From Anaerofustis sp. (lineage in GTDB: Bacteria > Bacillota > Clostridia > Eubacteriales > Anaerofustaceae): a DNA stretch of 6,408 nt. Position 1 is the first letter of the stretch. Each line of letters begins with the position of its first letter. The notes below the pieces were generated by a model. The model was not told the origin of the DNA, did no database searches, and saw nothing but the letters and a program-made list of their open reading frames with translations. The translations under genes were made by a program, and so were the position numbers. The stretch covers positions 1 through 6,408 of the forward strand of contig NZ_JAHZIA010000018.1 of the NCBI RefSeq assembly GCF_019420015.1. The letters are read 5' to 3'. Shown one piece after another: positions 1 through 4,822 of the stretch.

Positions 1-539
1 GCGCTTAACAGTGCACTCAGAGTTTTTGGACGTCTTGCGGTTACTCCGACCACAGGAACGCCCAAATATTCGCTCAAGAGTTCCAAATTTATAGAAATAC
101 CTTTCTTTTTTACTTCATCCATCAAATTGACGCAAACAATCACATTATTTGTTATCTCAAAAGTTTGATACACCAAATTTAAATTTCTTTCTATACATGT
201 TCCGTCAATAACAACAACCGTTACATCCGCACCTCCGAAACAAATATAATTTCTGGCTATCTCTTCTTCTTGTGAATTTGACATGAGAGAATAGGTTCCC
301 GGTATATCTACAAAAAGCAAATCTTTATCTTTATATCTGCAATTTCCAACCGCATTCCCTACCGTTTTACCAGGCCAATTACCCGTATGCTGATGCATTC
401 CGGTAAGAGCATTAAATACCGTGGATTTTCCTACATTTGGATTTCCCGCAAGTCCTATTGTATAATCACAGCCTATGGTCTTTTCAAAAACATCCGCTTC
501 CAAAACCTTTCGCCCTGTAGATCCTGCTGTAAGTCCCAT
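1..539 (-). CDS. feoB: Ferrous iron transport protein B, N-terminal GTPase part (truncated by left window edge)
   Basis: FeoB is the inner-membrane Fe(II) importer, made of an N-terminal G-protein domain and a C-terminal membrane channel. Only the first 179 codons are visible; the frame stays open to base 1, so the helical spacer and membrane segments lie outside. The G motifs are clear: G1 GNPNVGKST (residues 32-40), the FeoB-specific G2 region HTGNWPGKTV with Thr59, G3 DIPG (78-81), G4 NLMD (138-141, in place of the more usual NxxD with Met second), and a G5-like VPVVGVTA (161-168). The start is the ATG at 539, preceded by GGGGTGA; it gives the MGLTAGSTG-type N-terminus I associate with clostridial FeoB. 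It follows feoA by 62 bases on the same strand, so the two are probably co-transcribed. Its ribosome binding site lies in a predicted hairpin (see the separate entry). The identification is firm; the missing part cannot be assessed. Confidence 0.97.
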   Translation of the reverse strand, partial: MGLTAGSTGRKVLEADVFEKTIGCDYTIGLAGNPNVGKSTVFNALTGMHQHTGNWPGKTVGNAVGNCRYKDKDLLFVDIPGTYSLMSNSQEEEIARNYICFGGADVTVVVIDGTCIERNLNLVYQTFEITNNVIVCVNLMDEVKKKGISINLELLSEYLGVPVVGVTARRPKTLSALLS

Positions 540-542
540 TAC

Positions 543-591
543 ATCACCCCTTTTTTATTTCTCATTACTAAAATATGCAAAAAAGAGTGAT
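543..591 (-). promoter_or_regulatory. Predicted intergenic RNA hairpin covering the feoB ribosome binding site
   Basis: In the minus-strand transcript, bases 591-579 (AUCACUCUUUUUU) can pair with 555-543 (AAAAAGGGGUGAU) as a continuous 13-bp helix with two G-U pairs and a 23-base loop. The 3' arm contains the GGGGUGA Shine-Dalgarno sequence of feoB. The feoA stop codon (604-602) ends 10 bases before the 5' arm, so a ribosome finishing feoA would cover part of that arm. The two wobble pairs form only in the minus-strand RNA and would be A-C mismatches in the opposite transcript. No U-tract follows, so it is not a terminator. The pairing is read directly from the sequence; a role in feoA-feoB translational coupling is inference, and the A-U-rich half makes the helix only moderately stable. 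Confidence 0.45.
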
Positions 592-601
592 ATTGTTACC
601 T

Positions 602-844
602 CTATTCATAAATGTCAAAAATATATATTTTATCCGCATCTTCTTTTCTTATGGCAATCACAGTACCTCTTATTTCATAAGCTCTGGGATCTCCGAGCGG
701 ACTGATCAAAACAGGCGTCACTTTTGTTCCTTTAACAATACCAAGATCCAAAAAACGTCTTCTTTCATCTCCGTTACATTTTATATAAGCAACTTCTCCT
801 GTTTTGTTCATTTCCATATTGCTTAGTTTCTTTTGTATGCTCAT
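602..844 (-). CDS. feoA: FeoA, small SH3-like partner of FeoB in ferrous iron uptake
   Basis: This is an 80-residue cytoplasmic protein of the FeoA family, which has an SH3-like fold and is needed for Fe(II) uptake by FeoB, probably by contacting it at the membrane. The family core is present: an N-terminal strand GEVAYIK (16-22), the RRRFLDLGIVKGTKV segment (28-42), PLGDPRAYEIRG (49-60), and the final strand GTVIAIRKEDADKI (60-73). The length is typical of free-standing FeoA. The frame is open a further 57 codons upstream, but the start at 844 (MSIQKK) is preferred: GGAGGA sits four bases before it, the FeoA domain begins soon after, and the upstream extension is low-complexity sequence lying over the promoter region. 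The gene leads a feoAB operon, with feoB beginning 62 bases downstream. Candidate promoter and operator elements lie at 920-948. Confidence 0.95.
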   Translation of the reverse strand: MSIQKKLSNMEMNKTGEVAYIKCNGDERRRFLDLGIVKGTKVTPVLISPLGDPRAYEIRGTVIAIRKEDADKIYIFDIYE

Positions 845-919
845 TTTGTCCTCCAAATTTTTCCCATTATTATTATATGTATAAGAACGAAATATTGATA
901 CCTCTACGGTTATATACGA

Positions 920-948
920 ATTTAAATTTATCCACAAATTTAAATCAA
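920..948 (-). promoter_or_regulatory. Candidate feoAB promoter with an overlapping perfect inverted repeat (possible iron-regulator operator)
   Basis: On the minus strand TTGATT (948-943) and TTAAAT (925-920) are separated by 17 bases, each matching four of six sigma-A consensus positions. A perfect inverted repeat with 10-bp arms (ATTTAAATTT at 920-929 and AAATTTAAAT at 936-945) and a 6-base centre fills this same interval. A regulator bound there would block RNA polymerase. Position upstream of feoA suggests a metal-responsive repressor of the Fur or DtxR/MntR kind, but the repeat does not match the 7-1-7 Fur box I know, so the regulator is unassigned. The repeat is built only from A and T in its arms, so chance is a real alternative. 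A TATAAT-like element at 877-872 is a second possible -10 but has a poor -35. Confidence 0.4.
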
Positions 949-1017
949 TTAAAATATCTGTTTTATTGTTTAGTAAAAACAAAAAGAACTTAAATATGCT
1001 ATCGCAGTATTTCATAT

Positions 1018-1058
1018 AAAAATAAAAGATTTAGGGAAAATCCCTAAATCTTTTATTT
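1018..1058 (-). terminator. Rho-independent terminator of the alcohol dehydrogenase gene
   Basis: Bases 1020-1037 are exactly complementary to 1041-1058, giving an 18-bp stem with a 3-base loop; the GC core is TAGGGA/TCCCTA. On the minus strand the core is followed by TTTTATTTTTA, a good U-tract. The rising arm starts in the last sense codon and includes the stop codon of the dehydrogenase. It separates that gene from feoAB. In the plus direction the U-tract is weaker and there is no gene to terminate. Confidence 0.9.
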
Positions 1059-2240
1059 GTTTGCACTTACATAAATAGGGTAAATATCTTCTTCTGTAAG
1101 AGGAAGAAGTTTACCGACTTTCGTACCTTTCACATAGAAACATTTATTTGTAAGTTTTCTTAAACTCTCTTCATCTTGAACTCCTATTCCAAGTTCACTG
1201 AAATTTGTAGGCATATTTATTGATCTAAAATATTCTGTAGTCGCTTTGATTCCCTTATTGGCAAGCTCTTCATCGCTTCCTTCCGTTATTCCCCATACAT
1301 TTCTGGCAAATCTGGCAAATCTTTCGATATCTCTGTTTTTTACATAATTTGCCCAATGAGGCCACATAGTAGAAAGAGATGCTCCATGTGCAACATCAAA
1401 AGTAGCACTTAGAGAGTGACCGAGTCTGTGAGTTGAAAAGTCCATAGGCGCTCCCAAACCCGTAAGTCCGTTATGAGAAAGAGAACCTGCCCACATTATT
1501 TCACTCATTGCATGGTAATCTTCTTTGTTTTTTGAAGCAATTCTTCCGTTTTCTATAACCGTTCTTAAAAGAGCCTCTGCAATTTCATCCGTTAAATCAT
1601 TTTGACAGCCGTCTAAATCGGTAAAGTATCTGTCCATTGTATGCATCATAATATCCACAATACCGCAACCAACCTGATAATCAGGAAGAGTAAATGTAAG
1701 TTCCGGATTCATTATTGCAAATTTAGGTCTGTTAAAATCAGTAGAAAGACCTCTTTTCACACCCGTTTCTTCATTTGTAAGCACTGCAGAATCACTCATC
1801 TCGCTTCCTGCCGCCGAAATAGTAAGAATCACACCTACAGGAATTGATTTCTGCACTTTTTCTTTACCTTCCCAGAAATCCCATATATCAATATCAGGAT
1901 TTGCAACTCCATGAGCTATTCCTTTAGCTGTATCAATTACGCTTCCACCTCCTACGGCAAGAATAAAATCCGCACCGAAAGCCTTGGCTTCTTCAACACC
2001 TTCTCTGGCAAGAGACAACCTTGGATTGGGTTTCACTCCACCAATCATTCTATATTCTATATTTTTATCTTTTAATGATTTTTCTACTCTGTCAAGAAGT
2101 CCGCTTCGTTTTACGCTTCCTCCTCCATATACTACATATGCTTTTTTTGCTCCGTCTTTTTTTAGTTCGTCCCCTACCTCATTTTCTCTTCCTTTTCCGA
2201 AAATCACTTTTGTAGGAGTGTAATAATTAAATTGCTGCAT
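1053..2240 (-). CDS. Iron-containing (group III) alcohol dehydrogenase, YqhD/butanol dehydrogenase-like
   Basis: This 395-residue cytoplasmic enzyme belongs to the Fe-ADH superfamily and should interconvert aldehydes or ketones and alcohols with NAD(P)H, as in clostridial butanol dehydrogenases and YqhD. The N-terminal nucleotide-binding half has the GGGS turns (39-42 and 97-100, the latter in AVGGGSVIDTAK). The C-terminal helical half has the metal ligand set expected from the family: Asp196 and His200 in VDIMMH, then His271 and His285, spaced 14 apart as in YqhD and FucO, with a conserved extra His275. Length is normal, with no sign of damage. The ATG at 2240 follows GGAGG at a 6-base spacing. 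A candidate promoter lies directly upstream and a strong terminator overlaps the stop, so it can be expressed alone. Readthrough from the Zn-ribbon gene, 99 bases upstream, is possible because no terminator is seen between them. Exact substrate and cofactor preference cannot be read here. Confidence 0.95.
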   Translation of the reverse strand: MQQFNYYTPTKVIFGKGRENEVGDELKKDGAKKAYVVYGGGSVKRSGLLDRVEKSLKDKNIEYRMIGGVKPNPRLSLAREGVEEAKAFGADFILAVGGGSVIDTAKGIAHGVANPDIDIWDFWEGKEKVQKSIPVGVILTISAAGSEMSDSAVLTNEETGVKRGLSTDFNRPKFAIMNPELTFTLPDYQVGCGIVDIMMHTMDRYFTDLDGCQNDLTDEIAEALLRTVIENGRIASKNKEDYHAMSEIMWAGSLSHNGLTGLGAPMDFSTHRLGHSLSATFDVAHGASLSTMWPHWANYVKNRDIERFARFARNVWGITEGSDEELANKGIKATTEYFRSINMPTNFSELGIGVQDEESLRKLTNKCFYVKGTKVGKLLPLTEEDIYPIYVSANK

Positions 2241-2252
2241 AACCTACCTCCG

Positions 2253-2289
2253 TTTAATTTATTAAAAGGGAAATTAAATCCCATATCAA
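2253..2289 (-). promoter_or_regulatory. Candidate promoter of the alcohol dehydrogenase gene, with an inverted repeat
   Basis: TTGATA (2289-2284) and TTTAAT (2266-2261) are exactly 17 bases apart and each match five of six consensus positions. Transcription would begin near 2254, leaving a leader of about 14 bases that contains the GGAGG site. An inverted repeat with 8-bp arms, TTTAATTT (2253-2260) and AAATTAAA (2271-2278), flanks the -10 element and could be an operator. It does not resemble a Rex site, the redox repressor often found at such genes. A second possible -10, the extended TGTTACAAT (2307-2299), lies further upstream but lacks a good -35. Confidence 0.5.
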
Positions 2290-2339
2290 ATCAAAATCAT
2301 TGTAACATACATAATCATATAATAAAATATTTCCGTAAA

Positions 2340-2543
2340 TTATCCCATTAAATAATCCAATACATCCATTCCCGAGCTTGTAGCACCTTTATACAGTTCC
2401 GTATAACCGCAATTTGTGCAACTTACAGTTATAAATTTCTTATTTTGCACATCAAATAGTTTAGCAAAATTTCCTCCCGTTGCCTGAAATTGATCACTTG
2501 AAAATTCACTGTTCCCGCACTTTACACATTTCCAATTAGACAT
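2340..2543 (-). CDS. Small Zn-ribbon protein, predicted nucleic-acid binding (DUF2082/COG3478-like)
   Basis: This is a 67-residue cytoplasmic protein with two CxxC knuckles, C6-V-K-C9 and C42-T-N-C45, that together would hold one zinc ion in a zinc-ribbon fold. The layout (WKCVKCG at the start, SCTNCGYTELYK after about 32 residues, then a short helical tail) matches the family annotated as predicted nucleic-acid-binding Zn-ribbon proteins. No biochemical function is established that I know of. The start at 2543 is supported by a strong AAAGGAGG site seven bases upstream. It lies 42 bases after the HEAT-like gene on the same strand; the gap holds only an A/T palindrome and no convincing terminator, so it is probably the third gene of an xth-led operon. 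Confidence 0.85.
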   Translation of the reverse strand: MSNWKCVKCGNSEFSSDQFQATGGNFAKLFDVQNKKFITVSCTNCGYTELYKGATSSGMDVLDYLMG

Positions 2544-2585
2544 ATATCTCCCTCCTTTAAATAAAAATTTTATTTCATAATATAT

Positions 2586-3191
2586 TTAGTTGAACAACAA
2601 TAACTCTCTTACCATTTTACCATCCATTTTTTTATCCGATATAGCACTATGTATGAAATCAGCTGTTTTATCTAAGTGCTTTATCTTTTCTATTAAAATG
2701 AGTGATTTTACTATATCAAAAAGAATAAGATCTCTTCCACTTTCGCGAAAACCTTTTAAATCAAGTCCCATCAAATAATCAGATACTTTTTCAATCAGCT
2801 CAGGATAATGCTTTATCCATATGGGAATTGATTGTATACAATGCCTTGCAACTGAGTAATTATCAAAATTACAACATTGTAAATAGCTGTCAATAATATA
2901 TAAAAATTTATTATCATCGTATTTTTTGGAATACTTTGCATTTTTGGCAGTCAAATATAAAGCAATGTGTTTATGATATGGATTTTTGCTGTTTAACATA
3001 TCTTTAAAAATATCAAAATAAGGATAAACATCTTCAGAAAATTCACTTCTCTTTTTTAATAAAAGAAAAGAATTATATCTGAGATTGCTGTTTTTTGACT
3101 TTAAATTATCCACCAACAATGAGATATCTTTTTTACTTAACAATACAGATAATTCATCTACTTCATTTTTTGTTATATTCCCAAAATCCAT
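2586..3191 (-). CDS. HEAT-like alpha-helical protein of unknown function
   Basis: This is a 201-residue soluble protein with no signal peptide or membrane segment. It appears to be built of helical pairs like HEAT/ARM repeats: roughly residues 22-50 (with NSNLRYNSFLLLKKRSE), 55-88 (YPYFDIFKDML followed by NPYHKHIALYLTAKNAK), 94-125 (with SVARHCIQSIPIWIK) and 126-150 (YPELIEKVSDYL). I recognise this layout from a Firmicute family often annotated as HEAT-repeat or, dubiously, as SufBD-like; there is no Fe-S assembly gene nearby to support the latter. No catalytic motif is visible, so a protein- or nucleic-acid-binding scaffold is the most that can be inferred. The ATG at 3191 is only 4 bases after the xth stop codon and has no Shine-Dalgarno sequence in the preceding 20 bases, so it probably depends on ribosomes arriving from xth. 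The next in-frame Met (65) would lose the first repeat. Confidence 0.8.
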   Translation of the reverse strand: MDFGNITKNEVDELSVLLSKKDISLLVDNLKSKNSNLRYNSFLLLKKRSEFSEDVYPYFDIFKDMLNSKNPYHKHIALYLTAKNAKYSKKYDDNKFLYIIDSYLQCCNFDNYSVARHCIQSIPIWIKHYPELIEKVSDYLMGLDLKGFRESGRDLILFDIVKSLILIEKIKHLDKTADFIHSAISDKKMDGKMVRELLLFN

Positions 3192-3195
3192 ATTA

Positions 3196-3951
3196 TTATA
3201 AATCTATATCTAACATTACAGGACAATGGTCAGAACCCATAACATCAGAAAAAATAACAACATCTTTTATCTTATCTTTTATCCTGTCACTTACAATAAA
3301 ATAATCTATTCTCCATCCGGCGTTATTTTTTCTGGCATTAAACCTATAAGACCACCATGTATATACACCTGTTGTATCAGGATACATAAACCTGTACGAA
3401 TCTATAAACCCTCTGTCTAAAAGAGCCGTCATTTTTTCTCTTTCTTCTATGGTAAAACCGGCATTCTTTTTATTTGTTTTAGGATTTTTAAGATCTATTT
3501 CCTTATGAGCCACATTTAAGTCCCCACACATAATAACAGGTTTCTTTTTATCCAACTCGCATAAATAATCGGCAAAGTAATCTTCCCATTCCATCCTATA
3601 ATCTAGTCTCTTAAGCTCATTTTGCGAGTTTGGGGTATATACATTTACCAAATAAAAATCCTCAAATTCAAGAGTAACAACTCTTCCTTCCGTCGAAAAC
3701 TTTTCATCATCAAGCCCCAATTTTACACTTAACGGTTTTACCTTTGTAAAGCACGCTGTACCCGAATATCCTTTTTTTTGCGCATAATCCCAGTACTCTT
3801 CATACTTTGGTATATCCATTTCTATTTGTCCTTCTTGAAGTTTTGTCTCCTGTACTGAAAACACATCAGCATCAACTTCATTAAAAAAGTCCATAAATCC
3901 TTTATTTACACAAGCTCTAAGCCCATTTACATTCCATGTTACCAACTTCAT
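3196..3951 (-). CDS. xth: Exodeoxyribonuclease III / class II AP endonuclease (ExoA-Xth family)
   Basis: This 251-residue enzyme of the EEP nuclease superfamily cleaves DNA at abasic sites and removes 3' blocking groups in base excision repair. All family motifs are present in order: WNVNG (Asn7), QETK (Glu35, metal ligand), VYTPN (Tyr105), GDLNVAH (Asp144, Asn146), the NAGWRIDYF segment (Asp216) and the C-terminal SDHCP (Asp241-His242 catalytic pair). The length suits the compact Bacillus/Neisseria ExoA branch, complete without extra domains. The start at 3951 gives the standard MKLVTWNVNGLRA N-terminus; AAAGGAAAGG lies upstream with a rather long 9-base spacing. The HEAT-like gene begins 4 bases after its stop and the Zn-ribbon gene follows, suggesting one operon with a nucleic-acid theme. 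The promoter is not clear in the preceding AT-rich gap. Confidence 0.97.
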   Translation of the reverse strand: MKLVTWNVNGLRACVNKGFMDFFNEVDADVFSVQETKLQEGQIEMDIPKYEEYWDYAQKKGYSGTACFTKVKPLSVKLGLDDEKFSTEGRVVTLEFEDFYLVNVYTPNSQNELKRLDYRMEWEDYFADYLCELDKKKPVIMCGDLNVAHKEIDLKNPKTNKKNAGFTIEEREKMTALLDRGFIDSYRFMYPDTTGVYTWWSYRFNARKNNAGWRIDYFIVSDRIKDKIKDVVIFSDVMGSDHCPVMLDIDL

Positions 3952-4136
3952 AATTAAAAACCTTTCCTTTATGTCAAATTTAATTTATTCAGTTATTTTC
4001 AATTTAATATCAAAAAAAATAAATAATACATACATAAAATTTTATTGTTGCAAAATTATATTAACGCTCTTTAGAATCATAGTATTTGACAAAGAATAAT
4101 AAAAATTTTATATGTTTTGTTATTTATAAAAATACA
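3952..4136. other. AT-rich gap upstream of xth, probable promoter region without a clear match
   Basis: This 185-base gap between the GIY-YIG gene and xth is almost entirely A/T. A minus-strand TATAAT at 4060-4055 is the best -10 element, but no good -35 lies 16-18 bases before it; TTGTCA (4092-4087) is 26 bases away, too far. A 12-base palindrome ATAAAATTTTAT sits at 4034-4045. On the plus strand TTGACA (4086-4091) and TATATG (4109-4114) are 17 bases apart and would drive transcription antisense to the GIY-YIG gene. No intrinsic terminator for the GIY-YIG gene could be found. Confidence 0.4.
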
Positions 4137-4460
4137 TCAATAAAAAAGACTTGTATCCACGTTCTCATATTCCTCTACATTAAGTATTTTATCAAAATAA
4201 ATATGAAGATCATGAGGGTTTTTGATTAACATTTCTTTTTCAGACTTCGTTAACTTCTTTATCCTATATTCAAGCTTTGATGCCATTATACGATTTTCAC
4301 TCTTCCACACACATTCAAGGTTTTTTACCCGGTGCTTAAGAGTATATTTCGCACATTTACTCCCTCTTTGAATATGCTCTTTAACTCTTCTTTTTACATC
4401 AGTGGTTATTCCGGTATATATCGTATTGTCTATACATCTTAACATATATGTGTAATACAT
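4137..4460 (-). CDS. GIY-YIG nuclease-family protein (UPF0213/YhbQ-YazA-like)
   Basis: This 107-residue protein consists of a single GIY-YIG domain. The signature is modified, as in its family: YYTYMLRC (residues 2-9, standing for GIY) and IYTGIT (14-19, standing for YIG), then the catalytic-type Arg24/Arg25 in DVKRRVKEH and Glu64 in KLEYRIKKL, with Asn81 in KNP. Small stand-alone proteins of this UPF0213 type are common in Firmicutes; they are predicted DNA-structure or repair nucleases, and a few relatives have shown DNase activity, but the substrate here is unknown. The residues after about 85 are an acidic tail that could be lineage-specific. The start at 4460 follows GGAG at an 8-base spacing, with a promoter candidate at 4498-4525. 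xth is 185 bases downstream, so shared transcription is possible but unproven. Nothing suggests a homing endonuclease: there is no DNA-recognition domain and no intron. Confidence 0.88.
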   Translation of the reverse strand: MYYTYMLRCIDNTIYTGITTDVKRRVKEHIQRGSKCAKYTLKHRVKNLECVWKSENRIMASKLEYRIKKLTKSEKEMLIKNPHDLHIYFDKILNVEEYENVDTSLFY

Positions 4461-4497
4461 CTGTATTTCTCCGATAAAACAATTCTTCTTTTAAGTT

Positions 4498-4525
4498 ATT
4501 ATAAACCTTTTAATATATTTTACAA
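4498..4525 (-). promoter_or_regulatory. Candidate promoter of the GIY-YIG gene
   Basis: A perfect TATAAT (4503-4498) is preceded at 16 bases by TTGTAA (4525-4520), which matches four of six -35 positions. Transcription would start near 4491, about 30 bases before the ATG. The position fits well, but A/T-rich sequence produces such matches easily. Confidence 0.5.
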
Positions 4526-4706
4526 TATAAATATACGTATTCTGCCGATTTTTATTTTATGCATCAAATAGAAGTAGTAATAAATTATAAACAAAATAAT
4601 TCATATTCCTTTTACCCCATATATTCCCATATAAACAAATAGTTTTAATATATTTAAATATACTAAAATATATTGAATTTCTGATAAAAGCCTATCTTTA
4701 TAACTT

Positions 4707-4736
4707 TAAATAAAAAAGAGGATAAAACCTCTTTTT
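4707..4736 (-). terminator. Rho-independent terminator downstream of copA
   Basis: Bases 4713-4721 (AAAAAGAGG) pair with 4728-4736 (CCTCTTTTT) as a 9-bp stem with a 6-base loop. In the minus-strand transcript the stem runs into UUUUUUAUUU. It lies 86 bases after the copA stop. The mirrored A- and T-tracts mean it could also work on the plus strand, where no gene ends. Confidence 0.8.
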
Positions 4737-4822
4737 CTTAATAATATAAAATATTTTTTTCTTATTGTCATTATAAAATTAAGATAATCAATTATAATTT
4801 TTTTATAATTATCTCAAAATTT

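Larger units (their letters stand above)
4461..4822. other. 362-base AT-rich intergenic region between copA and the GIY-YIG gene
   Basis: It holds, in the direction of transcription, an all-A/T hairpin just past copA (4790-4797 with 4803-4810, no U-tract), the likely copA terminator (4713-4736), about 190 bases of nearly pure A/T with no recognisable gene, and the promoter and leader of the GIY-YIG gene. Within it a 15-codon minus-strand frame (4604-4557) starts with ATG after AAAGGA and contains five leucine codons in a row; its start spacing is too short to count it as a gene. No tRNA, riboswitch or insertion-sequence remnant was recognised. Confidence 0.6.

Noticed and set aside
387..826. 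Overlapping plus-strand frames of 67-83 codons across feoB and feoA
   Set aside because: They are antisense shadows of two well-recognised genes, with no ribosome binding sites or family resemblance.
590..906. Near-identical 15-mers ATATTGTTACCTCTA (590-604) and ATATTGATACCTCTA (892-906)
   Set aside because: One overlaps the feoA stop codon; one mismatch in 15 is expected by chance a few times in a window this AT-rich, and no partner structure was seen.
966..982. TTGTTT/AAACAA inverted repeat upstream of the feoA promoter
   Set aside because: Only 6-bp arms in A/T-rich sequence; too weak to call a second operator.
845..1015. Upstream extension of the feoA frame to a 137-residue protein
   Set aside because: The extra 57 residues are low-complexity, have no match to FeoA, overlie the candidate promoter and lack a ribosome binding site; the ATG at 844 has GGAGGA at proper spacing.
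1641..2223. Plus-strand frames of 64-79 codons inside the alcohol dehydrogenase gene
   Set aside because: They lie antisense to a complete, motif-bearing gene and show biased composition expected of a shadow frame.
4790..4810. A/T-only hairpin just after copA as its terminator
   Set aside because: There are no G-C pairs and no U-tract follows on the minus strand; the stem at 4713-4736 is a far better candidate.
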